A DNA stretch of 64,000 nucleotides from assembly GCA_003265685.1 (NCBI GenBank), contig KZ836108.1, positions 26,397 to 90,396 on the forward strand, given 5' to 3'. This DNA comes from Piscinibacter caeni. Its GTDB lineage: Bacteria > Pseudomonadota > Gammaproteobacteria > Burkholderiales > Burkholderiaceae_C. Within the stretch, counting starts at the first letter, position 1, and each line of letters opens with the position of its first letter. This document shows positions 12,371-21,259 of this stretch, one piece after another. Under the pieces are notes generated by a model that had not been told where the DNA came from, searched no databases, and worked only from the letters and a program-made list of their open reading frames with translations. The position numbers were made by a program, and so were the translations under genes.

Positions 12371-13138
12371 CTAGTGCCGGATCTTGTAGCCCACGCGCAG
12401 CAGGTTCAAGGCAATTGCCGAGACGACGACGAAGGCGCTGCCCACCAGCGTCAGGCTGATCCACGGTGACACGTCGCTCACGCCGAAGAAGCCGTGCCGG
12501 AAGCCGTCGATCATGTAGAAGAACGGGTTCAGGTGGCTCACCGCCTGCCAGACGCCGGGCAGCGAATGCACCGAGTAGAAGACGCCGGAGAGGAAGGTCA
12601 TCGGCATGATGATGAAGTTCTGGAACGCGGCCATCTGGTCGAACTTCTCCGCCCACAGCCCGGCGATCAACCCGAGCGCACCCAGCATGCCGGCGCCCAG
12701 AACGGCGAACGCGACGATCCACCAGGGTTCGGCCAGGTGCAGCGGCGCGAACCACATGGTGGCCAGCAGCACGCCGGTGCCCACCACCAGGCCGCGCAGC
12801 ACCGAGGCGCCGACATAGGCCGCGAACCAGGCCCAGTGCGACAGCGGGGTCAGCAGCAGGAACACCAGGTTGCCGGTGATCTTGCTCTGGATCAGCGAGG
12901 AGCTGCTGTTGGCGAAGGCGTTCTGCAGCACGCTCATCATCACCAGGCCGGGAATCAGGAAGCTCGTGTAGCCGACCCGGTCGTACACCTTCACGTGGTC
13001 TTCCAGCACATGGCCGAAGATCAGCAGGTACAGCACCGCGGTGAGCACCGGCGCGCCGATGGTCTGGAAGGCCACCTTCCAGAAGCGCAGCACCTCCTTG
13101 TAGAACAGCGTGCCGGCGCCGGAGAAATGGCCGCTCAT
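12371..13138 (-). CDS. ABC-2 type exporter permease (YadH-like)
   Basis: A 255-residue inner-membrane protein with about six hydrophobic segments (around residues 22-42, 58-80, 105-140, 142-165, 172-192, 225-245) and the ABC-2 family signature region near QNFIIMPMTFLSGVFYS and LNPFFYMIDGFRHGFFG. Its ATG overlaps the stop of the ATPase gene (ATGA), so the two form an exporter. In the YadGH family the substrate is unknown. ATG at 13138 begins MSGHFSGAGTLFYKEVLRFWK, the usual amphipathic start of ABC-2 permeases. It sits upstream of ibaG-murA, a frequent arrangement in Burkholderiales. Confidence 0.92.
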   Translation of the reverse strand: MSGHFSGAGTLFYKEVLRFWKVAFQTIGAPVLTAVLYLLIFGHVLEDHVKVYDRVGYTSFLIPGLVMMSVLQNAFANSSSSLIQSKITGNLVFLLLTPLSHWAWFAAYVGASVLRGLVVGTGVLLATMWFAPLHLAEPWWIVAFAVLGAGMLGALGLIAGLWAEKFDQMAAFQNFIIMPMTFLSGVFYSVHSLPGVWQAVSHLNPFFYMIDGFRHGFFGVSDVSPWISLTLVGSAFVVVSAIALNLLRVGYKIRH

Positions 13139-14055
13139 GCAGCCACCCCCGCGCGCTCGCCGCTCATGATTTCGAGGAACACGTCCTCCAGGTCGGCGCG
13201 GCCGATCTCCAGGTCTTCCGGCGCGAGCCCCGCGGTGCGCAAGGTGGCGAGGATGCGCTCCACCTCGGCCGCGTCGTGCGCGGTGATCTGCACGATGCGC
13301 CCCGTCACGCGCGCCTGGGCCTGCAGCGCGGGCGGCAGCGGGTGGTCGGTCTTGAAGCGCAGCATCGTGCTGGCGGTGCCGGCCAGCAGCGCCGAGGTGC
13401 GGTCCAGCGCCACCACGCGGCCTTGCTTGAGCATCGCGATGCGGCCGCACAGCGCCTCGGCCTCCTCGAGGTAATGCGTGGTCAGCAGCACCGTGTGGCC
13501 TTCCCTGTTGAGGCGCGAGACGAACTGCCACAGCGTCTGGCGCAGCTCCACGTCGACACCGGCGGTCGGCTCGTCGAGCACGATCACCGGCGGGCGGTGC
13601 ACCAGCGCCTGCGCCACCAGCACGCGCCGCTTCATGCCGCCGGAGAGCTGGCGCATGTTGGCACCGGCCTTGTCGGCCAGGCCGAGGTTGGCGAGCAGCT
13701 CGTCGATCCAGTCGTCGCTCGCCTTCACGCCGAAGTAGCCGCTCTGGATGCGCAGCGTCTCGCGCACGCTGAAGAACGGGTCGAACACCAGCTCCTGCGG
13801 CACCACGCCCAGGCTGCGGCGCGCGGCGGCGTAGTCGCTCACGACGTCGTGGCCGTGCACCGCGACGCGCCCGCCGCTGGCGCGTGTCAGCCCGGCCAGG
13901 ATGCTGATCAGCGTGGTCTTGCCCGCGCCGTTGGGCCCGAGCAGGCCGAAGAACTCGCCTTGCTCGATGTCGAAACCGACGTCGTCCAGCGCCCGCACCT
14001 CGCCGCGCGCACTGCGGAAGACCTTGGAGACATGCTGGAAGGAGATGGCGGGCAT
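13135..14055 (-). CDS. ABC-2 type exporter ATPase (YadG-like)
   Basis: A 306-residue ATPase partner of the permease encoded directly downstream. Walker A is GPNGAGKTTL (near residue 41), the Q-loop lies at VPQELVFDPFF, the signature is RQLSGGMKRR, Walker B is VIVLDEPTAGVD and the H-loop is LLTTHYLEEAE. The C-terminal 80 residues resemble the accessory domain of ABC-2 ATPases. No substrate-binding protein is nearby, as expected for an exporter. A divergent tetR-type gene begins 90 bases away, but nothing shows it controls this pair. Confidence 0.94.
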   Translation of the reverse strand: MPAISFQHVSKVFRSARGEVRALDDVGFDIEQGEFFGLLGPNGAGKTTLISILAGLTRASGGRVAVHGHDVVSDYAAARRSLGVVPQELVFDPFFSVRETLRIQSGYFGVKASDDWIDELLANLGLADKAGANMRQLSGGMKRRVLVAQALVHRPPVIVLDEPTAGVDVELRQTLWQFVSRLNREGHTVLLTTHYLEEAEALCGRIAMLKQGRVVALDRTSALLAGTASTMLRFKTDHPLPPALQAQARVTGRIVQITAHDAAEVERILATLRTAGLAPEDLEIGRADLEDVFLEIMSGERAGVAA

Positions 14056-14144
14056 GGGGCCGGGATTGTAGGGAGAGCGTGCTGGCGATTAGGGCGCGCC
14101 CCCTGCGTGACCCCGCCGCCTTGGTGCCAGAATCCCGCTCCACG

Positions 14145-14807
14145 ATGGCCACGCCGCCCAAGAAACCGCGCCGCACGGCCGAACGCATCCTGGAGGTCAC
14201 GCTCGAGCTGTTCAACCGCTTCGGCGAGCCGAACGTCTCGACCACGCTGATCTCCGCCGAGCTGAACATCAGCCCCGGCAACCTGTACTACCACTACCCG
14301 GCCAAGGACGAGCTGATCAACAGCCTGTTCGACCGCCACGAGAAATCGCTCGGCGAGCTGCTGCGCGCGGCCGACCAGGTGCGCCATGTGGAGGACGCCT
14401 GGCTGTTCTTCCACATGCTGTTCGAGCAGATCTGGCACTACCGCTTCCTGTACCGGGACCTGAACGACCTGCTGTCGAAGAACCGGCGCCTCGAGACGCA
14501 TTTCCAGCATGTGCTGCGGCACCAGAACCAGGCCATCCACGGCCTGCTGCAGGGCCTGTCGCGCGGCGGCGCGCTGCGCATGGAGGCGCGCGACATGGAG
14601 CCGGTGGCCACCGCGATGGCCGTGGTGCTGACCTACTGGCTGAGCTACGAGTACGTGCGCGACCCGCGCCATGCGCTCGAGCCCGAGGCCGCCGGCGCGG
14701 CGCTGCTGCGCGGCGCCTTCCACGTGCTGAGCCTGCTGCTGCCCTACCTCGAGCCCGGGCAGCGCGAGCACCTGCATGCACTGGCAGGACAATACCGGGG
14801 CAGCTAG
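14145..14807 (+). CDS. TetR/AcrR family transcriptional regulator
   Basis: A 220-residue one-domain regulator. The N-terminal helix-turn-helix is about residues 8-55 (TAERILEVTLELFNRFGE, then the recognition region ISPGNLYYHYPAKDELI). The rest is all-helical and matches the TetR C-terminal dimerisation/ligand domain seen in Burkholderiales proteins of this type (YRFLYRDLNDLLSKNRRLE). ATG at 14145 was chosen because it gives a normal short N terminus; the frame is open to 14079. It is divergent to the ABC exporter pair and followed 34 bases later by the helical protein gene; target genes unknown. Confidence 0.9.
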   Translation: MATPPKKPRRTAERILEVTLELFNRFGEPNVSTTLISAELNISPGNLYYHYPAKDELINSLFDRHEKSLGELLRAADQVRHVEDAWLFFHMLFEQIWHYRFLYRDLNDLLSKNRRLETHFQHVLRHQNQAIHGLLQGLSRGGALRMEARDMEPVATAMAVVLTYWLSYEYVRDPRHALEPEAAGAALLRGAFHVLSLLLPYLEPGQREHLHALAGQYRGS

Positions 14808-14841
14808 ACAAGAAGCCAGACAAGAACTCAGGAGACGAACG

Positions 14842-15615
14842 ATGGCCAAGTGGACCGCCTTCCCCTACGACAACGCCGACTACGTCTACGACGCCGCCGG
14901 GCTGAAGAAACATTGGGCGCGGCTGCACGCCGGCGACGTCGAGCCGCTGCCGAGGGACGACAAGGTGCTCGCCGCCTGGGCGCTGTTCCACGCCGGCGAG
15001 TTCCAGAAGGCCTGCGAGGCCGGGCTGAAGGCCGGCGGCGCCGGCATCACGGTGGCCAACAAGGCGCAGTCCATCTACGCCAACTACCTCGAGAAGAGCG
15101 AGAAGAACAAGCTGGCGCTGTTCCTCGAGGTCTCCTCGCGCGCCGAGGCGCAGCAGGCCGAGGAGCCGAAGAACGCCAACGCCTGGTACTGGCAGGCCTA
15201 CGCGCTGGGCCGCTACAGCCAGGGCATCAGCATCGCCAAGGCGCTCGCCCAGGGCCTGGGCGGCAAGGTCAAGGCGGCGCTCGAGACCGCGATCAAGCTC
15301 GCGCCCAAGCATGCCGACGCGCACATCGCGCTGGGCGCCTTCCACGCCGAGGTGATCGACAAGGTCGGCTCGCTGCTCGGCCGCACGCAGGGGGCGAGCA
15401 AGGACACCGGCCTGGCGATGTACAAGCAGGCGCTCAAGCTCACCCCCGGCTCGGCGATCGCGATGATCGAATACGCCAACGGCCTGGTGATGCTCGAGGG
15501 CGAGAAGAAGATGAAGGAGGCCGAGAAGCTCTATGCCGACGCGGCCGCTGTCGAACCGGCCGACGCGATGGAGCGGCTCGACGTGGAGATGGCCAAGGCG
15601 GAACTGGAAGACTGA
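14842..15615 (+). CDS. Conserved helical (TPR-like) protein
   Basis: A 257-residue, Ala/Lys/Glu-rich protein without signal peptide or membrane segment. Repeated helix pairs such as NKAQSIYANYLEKSEKN, AAWALFHAGEFQKACEAG and KAALETAIKLAPKHADAHIALG look like tetratricopeptide units, so it may be a cytosolic protein-binding scaffold. GGAG lies 8 bases before ATG at 14842. It follows the tetR gene on the same strand with a 34-base gap. I recognise it as a type of protein conserved in Burkholderiales but cannot give a function. Confidence 0.85.
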   Translation: MAKWTAFPYDNADYVYDAAGLKKHWARLHAGDVEPLPRDDKVLAAWALFHAGEFQKACEAGLKAGGAGITVANKAQSIYANYLEKSEKNKLALFLEVSSRAEAQQAEEPKNANAWYWQAYALGRYSQGISIAKALAQGLGGKVKAALETAIKLAPKHADAHIALGAFHAEVIDKVGSLLGRTQGASKDTGLAMYKQALKLTPGSAIAMIEYANGLVMLEGEKKMKEAEKLYADAAAVEPADAMERLDVEMAKAELED

Positions 15616-15639
15616 GTGCGGACCTGCAAGCCTGCGTGA

Positions 15640-16818
15640 TCAGGCCCGCAGCACGCGCCGCGCCGCCAGCGCCATCAGCACGGCGAACAGCGCCACCGCC
15701 CACAGCGCGGCCGACAGCGTGGTGGCGCGGGCCAGGCCGCCGATCAGCGCCGGGCCGATCATGAAGCCGAGGTAGCCCACCGACGACACCGCCGCCACGC
15801 CCTGCGCCGGCGCCACGCCCGGCACCTGCCCGGCCGCGGCGAACACCACCGGTACCACGTTGGCCAGCCCGAGCCCGACGAGCACGAACCCGGCCAGCGC
15901 CGCCCAGGGCGTGCCGATCGCCAGCGCCAGCGCCATGCCGGCCGCGGCCAGCGCACCCGAGCGGCGCAGCAGCGCCACCGGCGCATAACGCTCGCGCACC
16001 CGGTCGCCGAACAGGCGGCCGAACGCCATCGCCGCGCTGAAGGCGGCGAAGCCGAGCGCGCCGAGCGCGGCGTCGGTGCGCAGCTCCTGGTGCACGTAGA
16101 GCGCGCTCCAGTCGTACATCGCACCCTCGGCCACCATGCCGAGCGTCGTCAGCCCGCCCATCCACAGCAGGATGCCGCGCGGCCAGGCGAGCGGCGCCGG
16201 CTGCTCGTCGGAATCGGCGCGCTCGCTGGTCATCGGCCGCGAGGACCACAGCACGAAGGGCGCCATCAGCAGTCCCGCCGCGGCCAGCTGCAGCGGCGCC
16301 GGCAGGCCGAGGCGGTACAGGCCGGCCACCAGCAGCGCGCCGGCCATGCCGCCCAGGCTGAACATCGCGTGCAGCCCGCTCATCACCTTGCGGCCGGCGC
16401 GCAGCTCGAGGTGGTTGCCGTCGGAGTTGATCGACACGTCGAACAGCGCGCTGCCGGCGCCCAGCAGCATCATCAGCGCCAGCAGCACGCCGTAGGACTC
16501 GAACTGCAGCACCAGCGCCAGCACGGCGCACATCAGCGTGCCGGCCAGCTGCACGCAGTGGCGCGCGCCGAAGCGCGCCACCAGCGCGCCGGCGCTGAAC
16601 AGGCACAGCACGGCGCCGGCGGCCGCGGCGAGCAAGGCGATCGACAGCTCGCCCTCGTCGAGCCCGTAGTGCAGCTTGGCGGCCGGCACCTGGGCGCCCC
16701 AGGCACCCATGGCCAGGCCGAGCACGGCGAACTGCGCCCGCACCGAGAGATGCCAGCGGCGCAGGGCGGGCGGCGCGGGCAGCGGCACGGCCGCGGTCGA
16801 ACATGGGTTTGCTTGCAT
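15640..16818 (-). CDS. MFS transporter, YbjJ-like
   Basis: A 392-residue membrane protein with about 12 hydrophobic helices in two six-helix halves, matching the major facilitator superfamily; the pattern FAVLGLAMGAWGAQVPAAK and the loop FDVSINSDGNHLELR(A)GRKVMSGLHA resemble the fucose-permease/YbjJ subgroup (FDVxxNxxGxxxE). Substrate unknown. ATG at 16818 is preferred; the frame is open further upstream but would run into the intergenic region shared with deoR. It is divergent from a DeoR-family regulator 54 bases away, which probably regulates it. Confidence 0.92.
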   Translation of the reverse strand: MQANPCSTAAVPLPAPPALRRWHLSVRAQFAVLGLAMGAWGAQVPAAKLHYGLDEGELSIALLAAAAGAVLCLFSAGALVARFGARHCVQLAGTLMCAVLALVLQFESYGVLLALMMLLGAGSALFDVSINSDGNHLELRAGRKVMSGLHAMFSLGGMAGALLVAGLYRLGLPAPLQLAAAGLLMAPFVLWSSRPMTSERADSDEQPAPLAWPRGILLWMGGLTTLGMVAEGAMYDWSALYVHQELRTDAALGALGFAAFSAAMAFGRLFGDRVRERYAPVALLRRSGALAAAGMALALAIGTPWAALAGFVLVGLGLANVVPVVFAAAGQVPGVAPAQGVAAVSSVGYLGFMIGPALIGGLARATTLSAALWAVALFAVLMALAARRVLRA

Positions 16819-16827
16819 TCGCCGTAT

Positions 16828-16855
16828 TGTGCTGTAATTTGCGTGTTCTTGCACA
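16828..16855. promoter_or_regulatory. Candidate operator in the MFS/DeoR divergent region
   Basis: The 53-base gap between the divergent starts is AT-rich for this genome and contains the inverted repeat TGTGC (16828-16832) and GCACA (16851-16855). Placement between both genes suits an autoregulated DeoR-type operator, but the arms are short and widely spaced. Confidence 0.35.
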
Positions 16856-16871
16856 AAACCGCAAAGCCACC

Positions 16872-17654
16872 ATGCCTGCATCGCCCACGCCGATCGCCGA
16901 TGCCCCGAAATTCGCCGCCGAGCGCCAGCAGCGCATCGCGCAGACGCTGCGCGAGCGCGGCCGCGTCGAGGTGGCGGCGCTGGCGGCCGAGTACGGTGTC
17001 TCGGAAGACACGGTGCGGCGCGATCTGCGCGCGCTCGAGTCGCGCGGGCTGGTGCAGAAGACCCACGGCGGCGCGATCGCGCTGCACGCCACGGTGCTGC
17101 CGACCGCGCAGCGCGCCGGCGTGGCCACCGGGGCCAAGCGGGCCATCGCGGCGGCTGGCGCGCGCCATGTGCAGGCCAACGACACCCTGTTCGTCGACGG
17201 CGGCACCACCGCGTTGGCGCTGGTCGAGTCGCTCAAGCGGCCCGACGCGCCGCGCCCGCTGACCGTCATCACGCATTCGCTCGATGCCGCGCTCGCGCTG
17301 GCCGACGAACCGCGTGTGCGCCTGGTGCTGGCCGGCGGGCTGTGGCTGCCGGCGCCGCGCATCTTCGTCGGCGAGCAGGCGCTGGCGACCATCCGCGCAC
17401 ACCGCGCCGACATCGCCTTCCTGGGCGCCTGCGCGCTGCACCCGCGCGCCGGCCTGACCGCGCACGAGCCGCAGGAGGCGGCGATCAAGCGCGCGATGCT
17501 CGACGGCGCGGCGCGCCGCATGCTGCTGACCGACGCCACCAAGCTCGACGCCGTGGCGCCGAGCGCGGTGGCGCCGCTGGCCGACCTGGACCGCGTGATC
17601 AGCGACGCGGCGCCGGACTGGCTGCGCGCCGTGGTCGAGGTCGAGCGGGTCTGA
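16872..17654 (+). CDS. DeoR family transcriptional regulator
   Basis: A 260-residue sugar-responsive regulator type. The N-terminal helix-turn-helix is about residues 17-70: RQQRIAQTLRERGRVEVAALA, then the DeoR signature VSEDTVRRDLRALESRG and KTHGGAI. The C-terminal DeoR sensor domain (about 85-250) carries DTLFVDGGTTALALVE, with the sugar-phosphate-binding GGTT. DeoR proteins usually sense a phosphorylated sugar and repress an adjacent catabolic or transport gene, here plausibly the divergent MFS gene (inference). Confidence 0.94.
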   Translation: MPASPTPIADAPKFAAERQQRIAQTLRERGRVEVAALAAEYGVSEDTVRRDLRALESRGLVQKTHGGAIALHATVLPTAQRAGVATGAKRAIAAAGARHVQANDTLFVDGGTTALALVESLKRPDAPRPLTVITHSLDAALALADEPRVRLVLAGGLWLPAPRIFVGEQALATIRAHRADIAFLGACALHPRAGLTAHEPQEAAIKRAMLDGAARRMLLTDATKLDAVAPSAVAPLADLDRVISDAAPDWLRAVVEVERV

Positions 17655-17709
17655 CCGGCCCGGCCTCCCCCGTCGGCGCTGGCTCTCGATGGCCCGCCGC
17701 CGTGGCTCC

Positions 17710-17726
17710 AACGGGCGATGCCCGTT
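17710..17726 (+). terminator. Hairpin after the deoR-type gene
   Basis: A perfect 7-bp stem AACGGGC/GCCCGTT with loop GAT, located 55 bases after the stop. No T tract follows, so it is only a weak terminator candidate. Confidence 0.35.
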
Positions 17727-17781
17727 ACCTCCCCGGTTCGAAGAATGCGCCCCGTTGCATTCAACCCCCGAGGAGAACCCC

Positions 17782-19458
17782 ATGTCCACCCGTTCGCGCG
17801 CGCCGCTGGCCGCCGTCTTCACGCTCACCGCGCTCGCCGCCCTCTCCGCCTGCGGCGGCGGCGGATCGGGCACGCCCGGCACCGGCAGCGGCGGCGACGC
17901 CCCGCCGCCGCCCCCGCCGGCCGACTTCACGCTCACGCTGTCGACCGACCGCACGCTGGTGATCCAGGGCCACACGGCCGAACTGACCGCCACGGTCACG
18001 CGCCGCAACGGCTTCACCGGCGCGGTGAACGTGAGCCTGAAGAACCTGCCCGCCGGCGTGACCGCCGCGCCGGTGCTGATCGGCGCCGGCGCCACCAGCG
18101 CCAAGGTCACGCTCGCTGCCGCCACCACCGCGCCGCACTCGCTGCCGACCGCCGGCAGCGCGGAGGGCAGCGCCGGCACGCTGAAGGACACCGAGCCGCT
18201 GACCGTCACGGTCGGCGGCGAGCCGGGCGTGCTCGACACCAGCTTCAACGGCGGCAAGCAGATCGTCGCCGTCGGCGACGGCGAGGCCTACGCCACCGCG
18301 ATGGCGGTGCAGGCCGACGGCAAGGTGATCACGGTCGGCCGCACCAGCACGATCGCCGGCGGCACCGACTTCGCGGTGCTGCGCCACGGCCGCGACGGCA
18401 CGCTCGACACCACGTTCGGCAACGGCGGCAAGGTGACCACCGCGATCGCCGCGGGCACCGGCAGCGACATGGCTCAGGCGGTGGCGGTGCAGCCCGACGG
18501 CAAGATCCTCGTCGGCGGCACGACCGCCGTCAGCGGCACCGACCTCGACTTCGTGCTCGTGCGCTACCTCGCCAACGGCACGCTGGACGCCAGCTTCGGC
18601 AACGGCGGCAAGGTGGTCACCTCGCTCGGCCCCTCGACCGACCACCTCAACGCCATCGCGCTGCAGGACGACGGCAAGATCGTCGTCGCCGGCGACAGCG
18701 ACCGCGGCAGCACGACCACCGGCGTGGACTTCGCCCTGGCGCGCTACCTGCCCAACGGCACGCTCGACAACAGCTTCGGCAACGGCGGCACGGTCATGAC
18801 GCCGATCCGCGCGCAGAGCTCGCGCGACTCCGCCTATGCGCTGCTGCTGCAGACGGTCGGCAACGAGCAGCGCATCGTCGCGGTCGGCGGCGAGGGCGAT
18901 TTCGTCGCCGCGCGCTACACCGCCGGCGGCGCGCTGGACCAGGGCTTCGGCAGCGGCGGCAAGATCGCCGCGCTGTTCGGCAACGCGACCATCGGCGCGG
19001 CGCAGGCGGTGACGCTCGCCGGCGACAAGCTCGTGCTGGCCGGCCAGATCCAGAACGACGTCGCGCTCGCGCGGCTGAACGCCGATGGCAGCCTCGACGC
19101 CGGCTTCGGCACCGGCGGCAAGGTGATCACGCCGGTCAGCGCGACCAACTGGGACGCGGCCACCGCGCTGGTGCGCCAGGCCGACGGCAAGCTGCTCGCG
19201 GGCGGCTGGGTCTACGAGGGTGGCAGCAGCAGCGCCAACTTCGCGCTGGCGCGCTACAGCGCCGAGGGCGTGCTCGACACGGGTTTCGGCGCGCAGGGCC
19301 TGGTGGTCACGCCGATGGCGTCGAATGCGCGCAGCGACTCCGGCCGCGCCGTGGTGCTGCAGGTCGAGCCGCGTGTGCCCACGGTGCGCGCGCTGCAGGC
19401 CGGCGAGGCCAACGAGGGCGGCGGCTTCAAGTTCGCGCTGCTGCGCTACTGGCTGTGA
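17782..19458 (+). CDS. Lipoprotein with delta-60 beta-propeller repeats
   Basis: A 558-residue predicted lipoprotein. The signal peptide ends in the lipobox LSAC (Cys24), followed by a Gly/Pro-rich linker (GGGGSGTPG..., PPPPPP). Residues about 48-145 form an Ig-like beta domain (TRRNGFTGAVNVSLKNLPAGV). From about residue 149 there are seven delta-60-type units, each with a core such as GTLDTTFGNGGKV or GSLDAGFGTGGKV about 50-65 residues apart, which probably fold as a beta-propeller. The start is set by AGGAG 6 bases before ATG. Binding partner unknown; family members are surface or periplasmic. It stands alone between the deoR gene and the convergent WS/DGAT gene. Confidence 0.88.
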   Translation: MSTRSRAPLAAVFTLTALAALSACGGGGSGTPGTGSGGDAPPPPPPADFTLTLSTDRTLVIQGHTAELTATVTRRNGFTGAVNVSLKNLPAGVTAAPVLIGAGATSAKVTLAAATTAPHSLPTAGSAEGSAGTLKDTEPLTVTVGGEPGVLDTSFNGGKQIVAVGDGEAYATAMAVQADGKVITVGRTSTIAGGTDFAVLRHGRDGTLDTTFGNGGKVTTAIAAGTGSDMAQAVAVQPDGKILVGGTTAVSGTDLDFVLVRYLANGTLDASFGNGGKVVTSLGPSTDHLNAIALQDDGKIVVAGDSDRGSTTTGVDFALARYLPNGTLDNSFGNGGTVMTPIRAQSSRDSAYALLLQTVGNEQRIVAVGGEGDFVAARYTAGGALDQGFGSGGKIAALFGNATIGAAQAVTLAGDKLVLAGQIQNDVALARLNADGSLDAGFGTGGKVITPVSATNWDAATALVRQADGKLLAGGWVYEGGSSSANFALARYSAEGVLDTGFGAQGLVVTPMASNARSDSGRAVVLQVEPRVPTVRALQAGEANEGGGFKFALLRYWL

Positions 19459-19461
19459 GGT

Positions 19462-20886
19462 TCACATCCAGGGCAGCATCAGCGTGAGCAGCAGCAGCTT
19501 GTCGAACTCGGGCGCGAAGCGGTCGATGATCTGCTGCGGGTGCGGGCACAGTTGCGCATCGGTGATCAGGCCGAACTGCACGCCGCCCGCGTAGGTGAGG
19601 ATGCTGACGCCCATGCCGATCTCGCCCGAGGCCGGCACCCAGAACATGTTCTGCTTCAGGGTGGACCCGCACAGCTTCAGCGGCTGGGCGGGTCCCGGCA
19701 CGTTGGTCATCACCGCGGTGGTCTTCTTCGCGAACAGGCCGAGCAGCGCATCCTGCACCGGCTTGACCAGCAGGCCGGCCACCGCCAGCACCGCGAAGGC
19801 GAGCAGCGGCTGGTAGCTGCCCTTGAGCTCGTTCATGCGCCGGCGCACCGCGTAGACCCGCTCGACCGGGTTCTCGATGCCGATCGGCAGCGTCAGCGGC
19901 GCGAGGCCGAAGCGGTTGCCGAGCTTCCAGGCCTCCTCGAGCGGGCGCAGGTTGACCGGCACCATCGCGCGGATCTCCCGGCCCTCGGTCGGTTCGCCGC
20001 GGTCGTGCAGGTAGCTGCCGATCGCGCCGGCCACGCAGGCCAGCAGCACGTCGTTGATCGAGCAGCCCAGGCCCTTGCCGACCGCCTTGACGCGGTCCAG
20101 CGGCATCGGCTCGCTCCAGGCCACGATCTTGCGGCCGATCGGCTTGCCCTTCAGCGAGGTGGGCGAGTCGTCGGGCATCAGCGTCAGCGCGGCCACGTCG
20201 CTGATCACCTGGTAGCCCACGCGGGCCATGTCCAGCGAGCCGAGCAGCGGCTGCTGCGGGTGCGCGAGCAGCTCGACCGACTTGGCCACGCCGCTGCCGT
20301 ACATGCCGATCGCCTTGATCGTCAGGTCGGTCAGCGGCTTGAGCACGGCGTCGGACAGCCAGTCCTCGTCGTGCGCCTCGTCGGGCTTCGCGCGGCGGGC
20401 CTTCTGCGGCGGCGCGCTGCCGCCGTCGGTGAGTGACTGCACCACCGAGATCAGCGCGATGCCGTCGCCGATGCAGTGGTGCACGCGCGCGATCATCGCG
20501 CTGCCGCCGTCGTAATGTTCGACCAGGTGGAACTGCCACAGCGGGTGGTGCGGGTCCAGCGGCGTGGTGGCGAGTTCGCCCACGCGCTCCTTCAGCGCGT
20601 CGACGTGCGTCTGCCCCGGCCGCGGCTCGAGCGCCTCGCGCACCACGTGGCGTTGCACGTCGAAATGCTCGTCCTCGACCCACGAGGCGCCCATCGCGTC
20701 GGGCACCACCTTCTGGCGAAAGCGCCCGTACTGCAGCAGCTTGTCCTGCACCCGTTCGCACAGCGCCGCGTGGCTGATGCCGGGCTCGAGCATCCAGACG
20801 CCGACGATCATCATCAGGTTGACGTCGTTGTCCATGCGCAGCCACGCGGTATCCACGCGCGACATGCGCTCGGCGGTTTCGGCCAT
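19462..20886 (-). CDS. Wax ester synthase/diacylglycerol acyltransferase (WS/DGAT)
   Basis: Bifunctional acyltransferase making wax esters or triacylglycerol from acyl-CoA and a fatty alcohol or diacylglycerol, at the inner membrane/lipid droplet interface. The catalytic HHxxxDG motif is visible as HHCIGDG (His136, His137, Asp141). The N-terminal MSRVDTAWLRMD is the family's usual opening; the C-terminal DUF1298-type half has VPGPAQPLKLCG (family NVPGP-type motif) and SYAGGVQFGL-like LTYAGGVQFGL. 474 residues is normal. It is divergent (112 bases) from an acyl-CoA-binding protein gene, suggesting shared regulation and substrate delivery. Confidence 0.94.
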   Translation of the reverse strand: MAETAERMSRVDTAWLRMDNDVNLMMIVGVWMLEPGISHAALCERVQDKLLQYGRFRQKVVPDAMGASWVEDEHFDVQRHVVREALEPRPGQTHVDALKERVGELATTPLDPHHPLWQFHLVEHYDGGSAMIARVHHCIGDGIALISVVQSLTDGGSAPPQKARRAKPDEAHDEDWLSDAVLKPLTDLTIKAIGMYGSGVAKSVELLAHPQQPLLGSLDMARVGYQVISDVAALTLMPDDSPTSLKGKPIGRKIVAWSEPMPLDRVKAVGKGLGCSINDVLLACVAGAIGSYLHDRGEPTEGREIRAMVPVNLRPLEEAWKLGNRFGLAPLTLPIGIENPVERVYAVRRRMNELKGSYQPLLAFAVLAVAGLLVKPVQDALLGLFAKKTTAVMTNVPGPAQPLKLCGSTLKQNMFWVPASGEIGMGVSILTYAGGVQFGLITDAQLCPHPQQIIDRFAPEFDKLLLLTLMLPWM

Positions 20887-20998
20887 CGGGGGGCTCCTCC
20901 TGGATGCGCGGCTCTAGTTCGGTGCGGGCGCCGCGGGCACGATGCTGGGTAACATCCGCAGCGTCAATGGCGATTTTCACCCACAGGAGACAGGCCCC

Positions 20999-21256
20999 AT
21001 GGCAGACCTCAAGAAGCGTTTCGAGCAGGCGGTGGCGGACTCGAAGAAGCTGCCCGAGAAGCCGGACAACATGACGCTGCTGAAGATCTACTCGCTCTTC
21101 AAGCAGGCCACCGAGGGCGACGTGCAGGGCAAGCGCCCGGGCTTCACCGACATGGTGGGCCGCGCCAAGTGGGACGCCTGGTCGCTGGTCAAGGGCAAGA
21201 GCGGCGACGAGGCGATGCAGGAATACATCGACCTCATCGAGAGCCTGAAGGAATAG
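20999..21256 (+). CDS. Acyl-CoA-binding protein
   Basis: An 85-residue four-helix protein that binds long-chain acyl-CoA in the cytosol. The family core is clear: ADLKKRFEQAVADSKKLPEKP, then LLKIYSLFKQATEGDV, KRPGFTDMVGRAKWDAW with conserved Lys and Trp, and the final helix QEYIDLIESLKE. ATG at 20999 was chosen because ACBP starts here and AGGAG lies ten bases upstream; an upstream in-frame ATG at 20942 would add an atypical extension. It is divergent from WS/DGAT, so it may supply acyl-CoA to that enzyme. Confidence 0.94.
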   Translation: MADLKKRFEQAVADSKKLPEKPDNMTLLKIYSLFKQATEGDVQGKRPGFTDMVGRAKWDAWSLVKGKSGDEAMQEYIDLIESLKE

Positions 21257-21259
21257 TCC

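Noticed and set aside
17710-17726. Hairpin considered as a firm terminator for the deoR-type gene
   Set aside because: No T tract follows and the stem is only 7 bp; kept as low confidence only.
15440-17764. Long minus-strand frame covering the MFS/DeoR region
   Set aside because: Composition is biased to Arg/Ala/Ser and it crosses two recognisable genes and their divergent control region; an antisense and off-frame shadow.
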